From assembly GCA_900116395.1 (NCBI GenBank), contig FPAN01000003.1, positions 62,001 to 126,000 of the forward strand: DNA of 64,000 nucleotides. Reading direction: 5' to 3'. A program made the translations under genes and the position numbers. The notes under the pieces are model-generated. The model was not told the DNA's origin and ran no database searches. It was given only the letters and a program-made list of their open reading frames with translations. The stretch is from Lachnospiraceae bacterium XBD2001. Lineage in GTDB: Bacteria > Bacillota > Clostridia > Lachnospirales > Lachnospiraceae. Positions within the stretch are counted from its first letter, which is position 1. The number at the start of each line of letters is the position of its first letter. Of the stretch, positions 43,165 to 51,603 are shown one piece after another.

Positions 43165-43839
43165 ATGGCAGCAATTGAGAATGATTGGTTAGAACCCTTA
43201 TCAGAGGAGTTCCATAAGCCCTATTATAAAAATCTATATGAGACGGTGAAGAAGGAATATCATGAACATCAGATTTTCCCGCCTTCCCAGGATATTTTTA
43301 ATGCGTTTCATTATACGCCGCTTTCTGATGTGAAGGTGGTGATTATTGGACAAGATCCCTATCACAACATTGGGCAGGCTCATGGACTGTGTTTCTCGGT
43401 ACAGCCGGGAATCGATACGCCGCCGTCTCTGCAGAATATTTATAAGGAATTGCAGGATGACTTGGGATGTTATATTCCAAATAACGGATGCCTTACCAAG
43501 TGGGCAAAAGAGGGTGTACTTCTTTTGAATACGGTACTTACGGTCCGTGCCCATGAAGCCAACTCCCATAAGGGTATCGGCTGGGAAGAGTTTACCGATG
43601 CGGTGATACGTATTGTAGACAAGAAGGATGAACCGGTGGTATTCCTGCTGTGGGGATCTCCGGCCCAGAAGAAAGCACAGTTGCTTCATAATCCCAAGCA
43701 TTTGATTCTAAAGGCGCCGCATCCAAGTCCGTTATCTGCATATCGCGGATTCTTCGGATGTAAGCATTTTAGCCAATGCAATGCATTCTTAGAGGCACAT
43801 GGTAAGACGCCAATTGACTGGCAGATTGAAAATATTTAA
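43165..43839 (+). CDS. ung: Uracil-DNA glycosylase (family 1)
   Basis: 224 residues. Catalytic Asp64 in [16 protein letters not shown] and His186 in [15 protein letters not shown] are at the standard places; [17 protein letters not shown] is the uracil-pocket motif. It removes uracil from DNA. The ATG at 43165 lies 2 bases after the hisF stop with no clear ribosome site, so translation is probably coupled to hisF. A longer in-frame start at 43144 is inside hisF. Confidence 0.96.
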   Translation: MAAIENDWLEPLSEEFHKPYYKNLYETVKKEYHEHQIFPPSQDIFNAFHYTPLSDVKVVIIGQDPYHNIGQAHGLCFSVQPGIDTPPSLQNIYKELQDDLGCYIPNNGCLTKWAKEGVLLLNTVLTVRAHEANSHKGIGWEEFTDAVIRIVDKKDEPVVFLLWGSPAQKKAQLLHNPKHLILKAPHPSPLSAYRGFFGCKHFSQCNAFLEAHGKTPIDWQIENI

Positions 43840-43852
43840 AAGAGGTAGAGCT

Positions 43853-44833
43853 ATGGATTTTACAAAATTACCAAAGGTTGAGTTACATTGCCACTTAGAC
43901 GGTGGTATGGATATGGATTTGGTCGCAGAGTACTTAGAGAGTAAGGGCGAGAAGGTAAGCCGTGAAGAGTTAACGGGACGCCTTGTTGTGCCTGCAAATT
44001 GTACATCTTTGGCAGATTATCTGAAGTGCTTTGATTTGCCTTGTCAGGTCTTACAGACCAAAGAGAACTTACGTCGTCAGGCTTATTGCTTGGCCAAGGC
44101 AGATGCTCTGGAAGGCGTGACCTATTTGGAGACTCGATTTGCTCCGAACTTCCACAAGAACGAAGGTCTGAACCTGGATGAGATCTTAGATGCCGTTGCC
44201 CTTGGGTTAGAAGATGCCAAGAAGGAATTCGGCATTGAATCCGGAATTCTGGTCTGCGCCATGCGCCATATGTCCTTAGAGGATAACCTGGCTGTTCTGA
44301 AGGCTGCAAGAGAGCATCTTGGAAGCGGCGTAGTTGGATTTGATATTGCCGGCGATGAAGCGGCATTCCCAATGGAGATGTTTACAGACCTCTTCCATGA
44401 AGCAAAGCGACTGGAGATTCCTTATACCATTCATGCCGGAGAGTGTGGTCGTGCCGAGAATGTACGTGGCGCTATCGAACTTGGTACCCGTCGTGTAGGA
44501 CACGGCATCGCCATGGACGGACATGCTGACATCATGAAGATGTGTGCCGACAAACATGTTGGTGTGGAAATGTGCCCAACCTCGAACTTACAGACACACG
44601 CCCTTGAGAGCCTGAATGATTACCCGATTCGTCGTTACTTGGATGCCGGCATTCCGGTATCCATCAATACCGACAATCGTACCGTCAGCGGTATCTCCTT
44701 GTCCCACGAGTACCAGGTGCTCGACGATATCTTCCACTTCACAGACGAAGATTTGCGTCGCATCTACCGCGACTCTGTGGATGTCGCCTTCGCTAGTGAT
44801 GATGTGAAAGAGGCGCTTCTGCGTAAGTTCTAA
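43853..44833 (+). CDS. add: Adenosine deaminase
   Basis: 326 residues. Zinc ligands HCHLDGG near the N-terminus, catalytic TIHAGECG, then GHGIAMDG and the C-terminal zinc aspartate in SINTDNRTVSG. It converts adenosine to inosine for purine salvage, in line with the neighbouring IMP-synthesis genes. AGAGGTAGAG precedes the ATG, 13 nt after ung. Followed by repeat element A. Confidence 0.95.
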   Translation: MDFTKLPKVELHCHLDGGMDMDLVAEYLESKGEKVSREELTGRLVVPANCTSLADYLKCFDLPCQVLQTKENLRRQAYCLAKADALEGVTYLETRFAPNFHKNEGLNLDEILDAVALGLEDAKKEFGIESGILVCAMRHMSLEDNLAVLKAAREHLGSGVVGFDIAGDEAAFPMEMFTDLFHEAKRLEIPYTIHAGECGRAENVRGAIELGTRRVGHGIAMDGHADIMKMCADKHVGVEMCPTSNLQTHALESLNDYPIRRYLDAGIPVSINTDNRTVSGISLSHEYQVLDDIFHFTDEDLRRIYRDSVDVAFASDDVKEALLRKF

Positions 44834-44838
44834 GCGTC

Positions 44839-45016
44839 GCATTCTATCATGTATTTGATTCCCGCGAGATCGCTCTCGCTACGGGTTCAAACGCAGCGGA
44901 CACATACAAAAATATTGAACGAGCCTTTGCTTCATTCTGAGCAAGGCTCGTTCTTCTATTTTCTAGTGCCGGCGTTCTCACACGCTCGCTACAGAATCAA
45001 ACACATGCTAGAATGC
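44839..45016 (+). repeat. Structured intergenic repeat, copy A
   Basis: Outer arms 44839-44861 and 44994-45016 are inverted (21 of 23 pairs). Inside are a local hairpin (GCGAGA/TCTCGC, 44864-44879), AGCGGACACATACAAAA (44895-44911), an inner hairpin (44918-44952), TAGTGCCG (44964-44971) and CTCGCTACAGAA (44985-44996). Copy B shares the first and last blocks and copy C shares the second and fourth. Begins 5 bases after the add stop codon. Confidence 0.75.
44918..44960 (+). terminator. Hairpin inside repeat A, probable add terminator
   Basis: AACGAGCCTT-T-GC (44918-44930) pairs with GCAAGGCTCGTT (44941-44952), one bulged base, then CTTCTATTTTC. Confidence 0.6.
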
Positions 45017-45064
45017 TTGATTATACTTCTGTTACGAAGCGCTGTTGCATTGTTTGTATAGCAC

Positions 45065-45277
45065 GTGTTGTCACGAACCGTTCGCCTGCTTTGGGGTAAA
45101 AGTGTGTGGCATATGTATTTTCTGTAGCGAGTCTGTGCAAGCGTCAGTACTAGAAGGTCTGCAAAGCAGAGCTTCGTAGTATCTGCTACGCTTGTCACCG
45201 ATAGCGAGAGCGACCTCGCGGGAAAATATATATGCCGCACACTTTGTATGAAAGATAAAAACGGTTCGTGACAACAC
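45065..45277 (-). repeat. Structured intergenic repeat, copy B (inverted orientation)
   Basis: Nested pairs: 45065-45082 with 45260-45277 (18 of 18), 45099-45122 with 45222-45245 (22 of 24), CAAGCGT 45138-45144 with 45188-45194, and TCTGC/GCAGA at 45158-45170. The block at 45202-45222 is the reverse complement of 44861-44881 in copy A with one mismatch; TTCTGTAGCGAG (45120-45131) is the complement of the end block of A. Outer arms differ completely from A but still pair. Confidence 0.75.
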
Positions 45278-45296
45278 ATCGGTTATCAGATATAAT
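45268..45296 (+). promoter_or_regulatory. Promoter of purO, with its -35 in repeat B
   Basis: GTGACA (45268-45273), 17-nt spacer, TATAAT (45291-45296). The -35 lies in the right outer arm of repeat B. The purO ribosome site GGAGGAG follows at 45331. Confidence 0.7.
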
Positions 45297-45343
45297 GATT
45301 CACGGATTAAGAGATCATGTTTTAAGAGTTGGAGGAGTTAAAC

Positions 45344-46057
45344 ATGAAGATGGTTTCTTTAGCGCAGGAGCTAAGCAGTACCAGCTATCCGGGCCGCGGC
45401 ATTGTCATTGGCCGAAGCAAGGATGGCAAGAAGGCTGTAACGGCGTATTTTATCATGGGCCGAAGCAGCAACAGCCGTAACCGTGTGTTCGTGGAAGAGG
45501 GCGAAGGTATCCGTACCGAAGCATTTGATCCATCCAAGTTGGAAGATCCAAGCCTGATTATCTATGCACCGGTTCGTGTATTAGGTAACACCACCATTGT
45601 TACCAACGGTGACCAGACCGATACCGTATATGATGGTATGAAAGCTGGAGAGAGTTTTGAAGAATCGTTACGTTGCCGCGAGTTTGAGCCGGATGCACCG
45701 AATTACACCCCTCGTATCAGCGGAATCTTAAACGTAGCAGATGGCAAGTTCGATTATGCCATGTCTATTTTGAAGAGCAACAACGGGAACCCGGAATGTT
45801 GCAATCGTTACACATTCACCTATGACAATCCAATTGCTGGGGAAGGACATTTTATCCATACCTATATGCAGGATGGAGATCCATTGCCAAGCTTCGAAGG
45901 CGAGCCAACCCTCGTTGATATGGATGATGACATCGATGCATTCACTGCAAGTGTTTGGAGTCACTTGAATCCGGATAATAAGGTGTCCTTGTTTGTTCGT
46001 TTCATTGACATTGTAACCGGTGAATATGAAACCCGTATTGTAAATAAGAACGAGTAA
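45344..46057 (+). CDS. purO: IMP cyclohydrolase, archaeal PurO type
   Basis: 237 residues. YPGRGIVIGRSKDGKKAVTA and YFIMGRSSNSRNRVF are typical of the PurO family (PF07826), first known from archaea, which closes FAICAR to IMP. It is unrelated to the MGS-like cyclohydrolase half of bacterial PurH. The stand-alone transformylase gene follows 41 nt on, so the pair replaces bifunctional PurH. The ATG at 45344 is 6 nt after GGAGGAG. Confidence 0.88.
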   Translation: MKMVSLAQELSSTSYPGRGIVIGRSKDGKKAVTAYFIMGRSSNSRNRVFVEEGEGIRTEAFDPSKLEDPSLIIYAPVRVLGNTTIVTNGDQTDTVYDGMKAGESFEESLRCREFEPDAPNYTPRISGILNVADGKFDYAMSILKSNNGNPECCNRYTFTYDNPIAGEGHFIHTYMQDGDPLPSFEGEPTLVDMDDDIDAFTASVWSHLNPDNKVSLFVRFIDIVTGEYETRIVNKNE

Positions 46058-46098
46058 GTTTCGTTCTCTAAAAGAATATTGTAAGAAAAGGAAAGTTT

Positions 46099-47277
46099 AT
46101 GAAGGAATTAGAGTTAAAGTATGGATGTAATCCGAATCAGAAACCATCTCGCATTTATATGGAAGAGGGCGAGCTTCCTATCAAAGTGTTGAATGGTAAG
46201 CCGGGATATATCAACTTCCTGGATGCTTTCAATGGCTGGCAGTTGGTAAAAGAGTTGAAGCAGGCAACCGGTCTCCCGGCAGCCACCTCTTTTAAGCATG
46301 TATCTCCGGCCGGAGCTGCCGTTGGACTTCCATTGTCTGAGGTAGAGCGGAAGATTTACTGGGTAGATGATATGGATATGGAGTTTACCCCACTTGCTAA
46401 TGCATATGCCAGAGCCCGTGGTGCAGATCGTATGTCTTCTTTCGGAGATTTCATCTCTTTGTCTGATGTATGTGATGTGGCTACTGCAAAGATTATTAAG
46501 CGTGAGGTGTCCGATGGTGTGATTGCACCGGGTTATGAGCCGGAAGCGCTTGCAATTTTAAAGGAAAAGAAAAAAGGAAACTACAACGTTATTGAAATAA
46601 ATCCAAACTACGTTCCAAAGCAGTTGGAGCGTAAGGAAGTATTCGGAATTACATTTGAGCAGGGACGTAACGAGCTGGTGATTGACGATAACTTCTTTGC
46701 AAATATTGTTACCGAGAACAAGAACTTAACCGAGCAGGCGAAGATGGACTTGGCAATCGCAATGATTACCTTGAAGTATACCCAGTCCAATTCCGTATGC
46801 TATGTTAAGGACGGACAGGCTATCGGCATCGGAGCCGGACAGCAGTCCAGAATTCATTGTACACGTTTGGCTGGAAGCAAGGCTGACAACTGGTTCCTTC
46901 GCCAGAATCCGAAGGTATTAAACCTTCCATTTAAGGATTCCATCGGTCGTGCAGATCGAGATAATTCCATCGACCTCTATATCGGTGAGGATTACATGGA
47001 TGTATTGGCAGATGGTGCTTGGGAGAACATCTTCACCGAGAAGCCGGAAGTATTCACCAGAGAAGAGAAGCGTGCATGGTTAGATCAGTTGCACGGTGTA
47101 TCTGTTGGATCCGATGCTTTCTTCCCATTCGGTGATAACATCGAGCGCGCCCATAAGAGTGGTGTAGACTTCGTTGCTCAGCCGGGTGGTTCTATCCGTG
47201 ACGACAATGTGATTGCAACCTGCGATAAGTATGGTATGGTGATGGCGTTTACGGGACTTCGATTGTTCCATCATTAA
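46099..47277 (+). CDS. AICAR formyltransferase, stand-alone (PurH C-terminal half)
   Basis: 392 residues, against about 515 for full PurH. Only the AICARFT part is present: TSFKHVSPAGAAVGLPL with the catalytic Lys-His, YTQSNSVCYVKDGQAIGIGAGQQ (given here in part), SDAFFPFGDNIERAHKSGV and the end FTGLRLFHH. It moves a formyl group from 10-formyl-tetrahydrofolate to AICAR; PurO then makes IMP. The missing cyclohydrolase half is a natural split, not a frameshift: a clean ATG with AAAGGAAAG upstream. Confidence 0.93.
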   Translation: MKELELKYGCNPNQKPSRIYMEEGELPIKVLNGKPGYINFLDAFNGWQLVKELKQATGLPAATSFKHVSPAGAAVGLPLSEVERKIYWVDDMDMEFTPLANAYARARGADRMSSFGDFISLSDVCDVATAKIIKREVSDGVIAPGYEPEALAILKEKKKGNYNVIEINPNYVPKQLERKEVFGITFEQGRNELVIDDNFFANIVTENKNLTEQAKMDLAIAMITLKYTQSNSVCYVKDGQAIGIGAGQQSRIHCTRLAGSKADNWFLRQNPKVLNLPFKDSIGRADRDNSIDLYIGEDYMDVLADGAWENIFTEKPEVFTREEKRAWLDQLHGVSVGSDAFFPFGDNIERAHKSGVDFVAQPGGSIRDDNVIATCDKYGMVMAFTGLRLFHH

Positions 47278-47281
47278 TTCT

Positions 47282-47311
47282 AAGAGAGTCGGTTTTGCCG
47301 GCTCTCTTTTT
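47282..47311 (+). terminator. Intrinsic terminator after the purine pair
   Basis: 11-bp arms (47282-47292 and 47298-47308, one G-U pair), 5-nt loop TTTTG, T5. Confidence 0.88.
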
Positions 47312-47341
47312 ACGATTCGTTCCATTTCACTGACGATTCGT
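47312..47341 (+). promoter_or_regulatory. Direct repeat ACGATTCGT upstream of the 202-aa protein
   Basis: Two copies of ACGATTCGT at 47312-47320 and 47333-47341, 21 bp apart, i.e. two helical turns; ACGAAT at 47381 may be an inverted part copy. Possible regulator site; no clear -35/-10 found. Confidence 0.35.
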
Positions 47342-47411
47342 GGCAAGCCACTTTTTATCTAATCATCGATGGGGTAGGATACGAATAGAGAGATGAAAGG
47401 GGGAATTTCCT

Positions 47412-48020
47412 ATGGATGTAACAGCAATTAGCGTAAATCCGCAGCAACAGCAACGCTTGGATTATGCAAAATCGGATAATGCGAAGGTTAATTCCTTCTA
47501 TGAGAATTTGACCAGTGCAGCGGAAAAATCACAATCTCATGCAGTTGGAAATGCAATGTCTTTAACCTCGATTGCGTACGATGAGAATCTTAGTTATGGG
47601 ATGATGGCGTTCCATTCGGATCGTTCTACTGCGGAAGACCCGATTATTAAGATTTCTTGTAATTATGGTGGCGAGCAACGTTATTATGACGTTCATGTAA
47701 AAGAGGTAAATCCTTCGAATGCTTCTACGTTGGAGATGTTTGCATGGTGTACCTGGGCAGATGAGAACGGTATTACGGAACGAGGAACCTTCGGAAGCTA
47801 TCAAAAATTGAAGTCGTTTGGGTCCAACGCAGCCATGTTGGGGGATTATGTAGATCCGTATGACCCACAGAGTATGAATGTGAAGACGGATTGGATTCAG
47901 ATGCTAAAATACATGGCGCAACAGTATTTGTTATGTCCGGAGACTTATGATGAGGCGGTGGACTGCAATCGTTTGGCGGATGAGTTGGAACGATATATTG
48001 CTAAAATGAATCTGAAATAG
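47412..48020 (+). CDS. Unknown 202-residue soluble protein
   Basis: Not recognised. No signal peptide or membrane helix. MDVTAISVNPQQQQRLDYAK begins a helical N-terminus; the middle has beta strands (YGMMAFHSDRSTAEDPIIKI, YYDVHVKEVNPSNASTLEMF); the end is helical (MLKYMAQQYLLCPETYDEAV). AAAGGGGGAA precedes the ATG at 47412. It is a single-gene unit between two terminators. Its small size and N-terminal phrase recall unannotated Lachnospiraceae proteins, but I can name no family. Confidence 0.7.
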   Translation: MDVTAISVNPQQQQRLDYAKSDNAKVNSFYENLTSAAEKSQSHAVGNAMSLTSIAYDENLSYGMMAFHSDRSTAEDPIIKISCNYGGEQRYYDVHVKEVNPSNASTLEMFAWCTWADENGITERGTFGSYQKLKSFGSNAAMLGDYVDPYDPQSMNVKTDWIQMLKYMAQQYLLCPETYDEAVDCNRLADELERYIAKMNLK

Positions 48021-48023
48021 AAG

Positions 48024-48059
48024 AATCCCTCTGAGATCACATACTCAGAGGGATTTTTT
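48024..48059. terminator. Terminator between convergent genes
   Basis: Perfect 12-bp arms (48024-48035, 48044-48055), 8-nt loop, T6 on the + side. On the minus side the tail is only CTTCTATTT, so it mainly serves the + gene. Confidence 0.88.
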
Positions 48060-49266
48060 ATTGAAACTTTCTGGTATATTCCGTTGGCAGTGCCTGATGA
48101 TACTTGTTGGTGGTAACCATACGATATATATCAGCGGCACGTAAGTCCACCTGGAACATCTTCTGTTGTACTTGCGACAATTTCTCCATGGCTTCCTTCG
48201 GTGATTGGAAGAGCGGAAGGTATGCAGTTTTCTTCATCTCTTTTAACAGAACTTTGCCTTGATTGGAAAAAGCCAACAGATGTAAGTATGTTTCATAATC
48301 CATGCGGTGCAACAGATTGCGATGATTATCGGAAATCTGAAGCAGGATATGGGTTAGGATTCTTTGAATCCGGGAAAGTTCTAGGTCCTTGGATTTTAGT
48401 AACTGTGCAAATTTATCATAGGAAACAAACGCATCGCGATACTTGCGGATTTTGTTGGAAATATCATTATTACAATCCAGGTAACGCTTGAAGGAATCTT
48501 CCTCTATTAAGCGCTGATGTAACAACAAGGAAAAGTCATCCGGGAATAACATCGGAGACGTTACATCATATAATAAATGCTTGGTGGCTTCCGGAACAAA
48601 AGCAGCCACATCATCACCTTTGGATAACATATCTCGGATGAGGCTAGCGGAAGCGTATTGATCCAAAGTCCTGCTGGAACCATGCTGTGCACCTACACGC
48701 GGTAGTGCATTCGGTTTGATATCGCTCTTAAAATGAAGCAGTGCTCGTACATACTCGATACCAAGGGTATTGTTCGGAGAAGATAAGAATGCTTCCGACA
48801 ACTCCGGCTTCATCTTGCAGATTGATTTGGCTCTAGCCTCCGCAAACGAATATCCCTGAGATTTGAAAAGATTAATGGTATCGGAGAAGGTTTCGGTACC
48901 TTCCAATTCTTCGATAGCTTTTGCTGCACGTAAGAAGTCATCATCTGATCCATTCTCACAACCAAATAGCAAGTCTGTAACCACGCCGCAATGATGCAAG
49001 AGCGCAATACTTCCTAATGCATAATCATTGGCACTGCTGGTGGCAACCACAGTTGGCATCTCAAACACTACATCCGCACCGGCATCCACTGCAGCTTTTG
49101 CCCGTAACGTGCGCTCCATCACCGCAGGAAGCCCGCGCTGCAAAAAGTCCCCGGCCAATACAACAACAATAGCATCCGCGTTCAACTCATTTTTCGCATA
49201 TTCAATTTGATAAACATGTCCGTTATGCAGCGGATTATATTCCGCCACGATACCTATCACTTTCAT
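48058..49266 (-). CDS. tmcAL: tRNA(Met) cytidine acetate ligase TmcAL (YlbM)
   Basis: 402 residues. The nucleotidyltransferase-type N-terminus MKVIGIVAEYNPLHNGHVYQ carries the HxGH motif; AGDFLQRGLPAVMERTLRAK and SANDYALGSIALL follow. It makes N4-acetylcytidine at the wobble base of elongator tRNA-Met using acetate and ATP. The start at 49266 gives the conserved N-terminus; an upstream in-frame ATG at 49332 would add 22 unrelated residues. No good ribosome site is seen. It lies back to back with ackA, whose product also uses acetate. Confidence 0.93.
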   Translation of the reverse strand: MKVIGIVAEYNPLHNGHVYQIEYAKNELNADAIVVVLAGDFLQRGLPAVMERTLRAKAAVDAGADVVFEMPTVVATSSANDYALGSIALLHHCGVVTDLLFGCENGSDDDFLRAAKAIEELEGTETFSDTINLFKSQGYSFAEARAKSICKMKPELSEAFLSSPNNTLGIEYVRALLHFKSDIKPNALPRVGAQHGSSRTLDQYASASLIRDMLSKGDDVAAFVPEATKHLLYDVTSPMLFPDDFSLLLHQRLIEEDSFKRYLDCNNDISNKIRKYRDAFVSYDKFAQLLKSKDLELSRIQRILTHILLQISDNHRNLLHRMDYETYLHLLAFSNQGKVLLKEMKKTAYLPLFQSPKEAMEKLSQVQQKMFQVDLRAADIYRMVTTNKYHQALPTEYTRKFQ

Positions 49267-49310
49267 GTAAGTAAGTGTACCATATTTTCTTGCTGGTAAC
49301 AGCCCCGACT

Positions 49311-49447
49311 GTTGGATGTATCGGTTGCTCAAAGGGTGTGTTCAAGGAGCAGTCGGCACTAAAAACTGCTTTCAGCAGTTTTGTATGTGTCCGCTACTGC
49401 GACGCACAAGCCGCGAGGCGTCACCCGTGAGTAACTGATACATCAAC
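49311..49447 (-). repeat. Structured intergenic repeat, copy C (inverted orientation)
   Basis: Outer arms 49311-49330 and 49429-49447 pair with one bulge and G-U pairs; GGGTG (49334-49338) pairs with CACCC (49422-49426). Inside are CGGCACTA (49354-49361), a perfect hairpin (49362-49370/49374-49382) and TTTTGTATGTGTCCGCT (49379-49395), the exact reverse complement of the 17-nt block in copy A. Confidence 0.7.
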
Positions 49448-49483
49448 AGGAGAGGGCGTGCCTTGTTAAAGAAATAACGACGG

Positions 49484-49512
49484 TTGAGGAAAAACGCAGG
49501 ATTTACTATAAT
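49484..49512 (+). promoter_or_regulatory. Sigma-A type promoter for ackA
   Basis: TTGAGG (49484-49489), 17-nt spacer, TATAAT (49507-49512). Confidence 0.75.
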
Positions 49513-49571
49513 GACTATGACTTTTGTTTTCATGCGTCAAACGCATATTATATAAGAAAAGAGGAATAGAA

Positions 49572-50762
49572 ATGAACGTATTGGTTATTAACTGTGGTAG
49601 CTCATCTTTGAAGTATCAGGTTATTAATTCCGAAAGCGAGCAGGTATTGGCAAAGGGCCTTTGCGAGCGTATCGGTATCGACGGACGTCTGGTATATCAG
49701 CCGGCAGGTGGCGAGAAGGAAATCACTGACGCTCCAATGCCAACCCATAAGGAAGCAGTTCAGATGGTATTAGATGCTTTGGTGAATGAGAAGACCGGTG
49801 CATTGAAGTCCTTATCTGAGATTGGTGCAGTTGGACATCGTGTGGTACACGGTGGAGAGAAGTTCACAACTTCTTGCTTAATTACTGAGGAAGTAATCAA
49901 GGTAGTTGAAGAGTGCAATGATTTGGCACCACTTCATAACCCTGCAAATATTATCGGTATTCGTGCATGCCAGGCATTGATGCCGGGTGTACCAATGGTA
50001 GCTGTATTTGATACCGCGTTCCATCAGACCATGCCAGCCAAGGCATATATGTATGGTGTACCATATGAGTGCTATGAGAAGTACAAGGTTCGTAAGTATG
50101 GTTTCCACGGAACTTCTCACAGCTATGTATCTAAGAGAGTAGCTGAGGTAGATGGTTCTGATTACAATAGCACCAAGACCATCGTTTGCCACCTTGGTAA
50201 CGGTTCTTCTATTTGTGCAGTAGAGAATGGTAAGTCCGTAGATACATCCATGGGACTTTCTCCATTGGAAGGATTAATCATGGGAACCCGTTCCGGTGAT
50301 ATCGACCCATCTGCAGTAGAGTTCATTGCTAACAAGGAAGGCCTTGATATGGCAGGCGTTATGAACTTATTAAATAAGAAGTCCGGTGTAGACGGAATCT
50401 CCGGAATCTCTTCTGACTTCCGTGATTTGAAGGCTGCTATGGATGAGGGCAATGAGAGAGCAACACTTGCAATCAATATGTTCTGCTATCGTGTAGCAAA
50501 GTATGTTGGTTCTTATGTAGCTGCTATGAACGGTGTAGATATCATCGCATTTACTGCCGGTATCGGTGAGAACAGTGGTTGGTTACGTGAGATGGTTTGT
50601 GATTACCTTGGATACTTGGGCGTTAAGCTTGATGCTGAGGCCAACAAGGTTGCCGGTGAAGAACAGTTGATTTCTACTGCTGATTCTAAGGTGAAGGTTT
50701 ATGTCATCCCAACCAACGAAGAATTGGCAATTGCTCGTGAGACCGTTGCTCTTGCAAAATAA
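49572..50762 (+). CDS. ackA: Acetate kinase
   Basis: 396 residues. [40 protein letters not shown] and [12 protein letters not shown] are the ASKHA-fold and catalytic motifs. It makes ATP and acetate from acetyl phosphate, a main energy step in fermenters. The usual partner pta is not adjacent here; the next genes are yceD and rpmF. The ATG at 49572 has AGAGGA upstream and the canonical N-terminus. Confidence 0.98.
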   Translation: MNVLVINCGSSSLKYQVINSESEQVLAKGLCERIGIDGRLVYQPAGGEKEITDAPMPTHKEAVQMVLDALVNEKTGALKSLSEIGAVGHRVVHGGEKFTTSCLITEEVIKVVEECNDLAPLHNPANIIGIRACQALMPGVPMVAVFDTAFHQTMPAKAYMYGVPYECYEKYKVRKYGFHGTSHSYVSKRVAEVDGSDYNSTKTIVCHLGNGSSICAVENGKSVDTSMGLSPLEGLIMGTRSGDIDPSAVEFIANKEGLDMAGVMNLLNKKSGVDGISGISSDFRDLKAAMDEGNERATLAINMFCYRVAKYVGSYVAAMNGVDIIAFTAGIGENSGWLREMVCDYLGYLGVKLDAEANKVAGEEQLISTADSKVKVYVIPTNEELAIARETVALAK

Positions 50763-50765
50763 TTG

Positions 50766-50794
50766 TTGACAACAGCGTTTCACGTTTGTATAAT
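50766..50794 (+). promoter_or_regulatory. Full-consensus sigma-A promoter for yceD-rpmF
   Basis: TTGACA (50766-50771), exactly 17 nt, TATAAT (50789-50794). Every base of both boxes is consensus; it begins 3 bases after the ackA stop. Confidence 0.88.
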
Positions 50795-50821
50795 CAGATT
50801 GTTGTGGATTGGAGTATGTCT

Positions 50822-51352
50822 ATGATTATTGATTTAACGAACATTTTATCCCATATGGATACCACGGAGAACGTGGAATGCACATTGGAGAATGATCGCT
50901 TTCAATTAGGAACAGACGCTTATTCCATTCTTGACAAGAAGCCATTTACATTGAACCTAGTGAACGTCATGGGCCAGAAGCTTTTGGTTAATGGCGAGAC
51001 CGAGATTCAGTTAACGGTTCCTTGTGATCGATGCCTGGAGGATGTTACAATATCCGTACCGGTGAAGATTGATTATGAGTTCCGTTTCTCTGAGGAACAG
51101 ATTGTTCCTGCAGAGGATGAAGAGTATTCCTTCTTATCGGAGGATTACCGCGAATTGAGCGTCGATGCGATGGTTCATGATGAAATCCTGGTGAACTGGC
51201 CGGATAAGGTGCTTTGCAGAGATGACTGTAAGGGAATCTGTCCTGTCTGTGGTCAGAATCTGAATAAGAAGGATTGTGGCTGCGATAGAGTTGTACTGGA
51301 TCCGCGAATGGCGAAATTCCAGGATATTTTCAAAGAGTTTAAGGAGGTGTAA
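50822..51352 (+). CDS. yceD: YceD/DUF177 protein (large-subunit rRNA accumulation)
   Basis: 176 residues. DUF177 proteins precede rpmF in most bacteria and are needed for 23S rRNA accumulation in studied cases. Seen: NGETEIQLTVPCDRCLEDVT with a CxxC pair, and the C-terminal cysteine cluster CRDDCKGICPVCGQNLNKKD that probably binds zinc. The ATG at 50822 is 7 nt after GGAG; earlier in-frame starts overlap the promoter -10. Cotranscribed with rpmF after 4 nt. Confidence 0.9.
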   Translation: MIIDLTNILSHMDTTENVECTLENDRFQLGTDAYSILDKKPFTLNLVNVMGQKLLVNGETEIQLTVPCDRCLEDVTISVPVKIDYEFRFSEEQIVPAEDEEYSFLSEDYRELSVDAMVHDEILVNWPDKVLCRDDCKGICPVCGQNLNKKDCGCDRVVLDPRMAKFQDIFKEFKEV

Positions 51353-51356
51353 CGAG

Positions 51357-51536
51357 ATGTCTATCTGTCCTAAGAACAAATCTTCCAAGGGAAGAAGAGA
51401 TAAGAGAAGAGCAAACTGGAAAATGAGTGCTCCTACCTTAGTTAAGTGCAGCAAGTGTGGCGCATTAATGATGCCTCACCGTGTATGCAAGAACTGTGGA
51501 TCTTACAACAAGAAAGAGATCATCCCTCAGGATTAA
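51357..51536 (+). CDS. rpmF: 50S ribosomal protein L32
   Basis: 59 residues. SKGRRDKRRANWKMSAPTLV is the L32 N-terminal region; a zinc ribbon CSKCG ... CKNCG is intact, so this is the zinc-binding form. AAGGAGGTG precedes the ATG at 51357. Longer in-frame starts lie within yceD. Confidence 0.97.
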   Translation: MSICPKNKSSKGRRDKRRANWKMSAPTLVKCSKCGALMMPHRVCKNCGSYNKKEIIPQD

Positions 51537-51564
51537 TCTTTTTACACATTCCATAGGTTAGAAT

Positions 51565-51598
51565 GCCCTCCAAGGCTTGTCCTTCGGAGGGCTTTTTT
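51565..51598 (+). terminator. Intrinsic terminator after rpmF
   Basis: GCCCTCC (51565-51571) pairs with GGAGGGC (51586-51592), with inner AAGG/CCTT pairs, then T6. Confidence 0.92.
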
Positions 51599-51603
51599 GT
51601 GCC

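Larger units (their letters stand above)
44834..45343. other. 510-bp non-coding stretch holding two structured repeats
   Basis: No gene is supported here. It contains repeat element A (44839-45016), an internal hairpin (44918-44952), element B (45065-45277), a promoter (45268-45296) and the ribosome site of the next gene (GGAGGAG, 45331-45337). Small open frames in it lack ribosome sites. Confidence 0.7.
49267..49571. other. Intergenic region between tmcAL and ackA
   Basis: About 300 bases without a gene. It contains repeat element C (49311-49447), the ackA promoter (49484-49512) and the ackA ribosome site AGAGGA. The minus-strand promoter of tmcAL should lie near 49270-49310, but no convincing pair of boxes was found. 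Confidence 0.6.

Noticed and set aside
44839..45277. CRISPR array
   Set aside because: The repeats are inverted pairs of differing sequence, not regularly spaced direct repeats.
44834..45343. tRNA gene or small coding gene in the 510-bp gap
   Set aside because: No cloverleaf with a T-loop or CCA-side stem was found, and the inverted repeats explain the structure; small frames lack ribosome sites.
46099..47277. Truncated or frameshifted purH
   Set aside because: Clean start with ribosome site, complete transformylase domain and a separate PurO gene upstream show a natural split.
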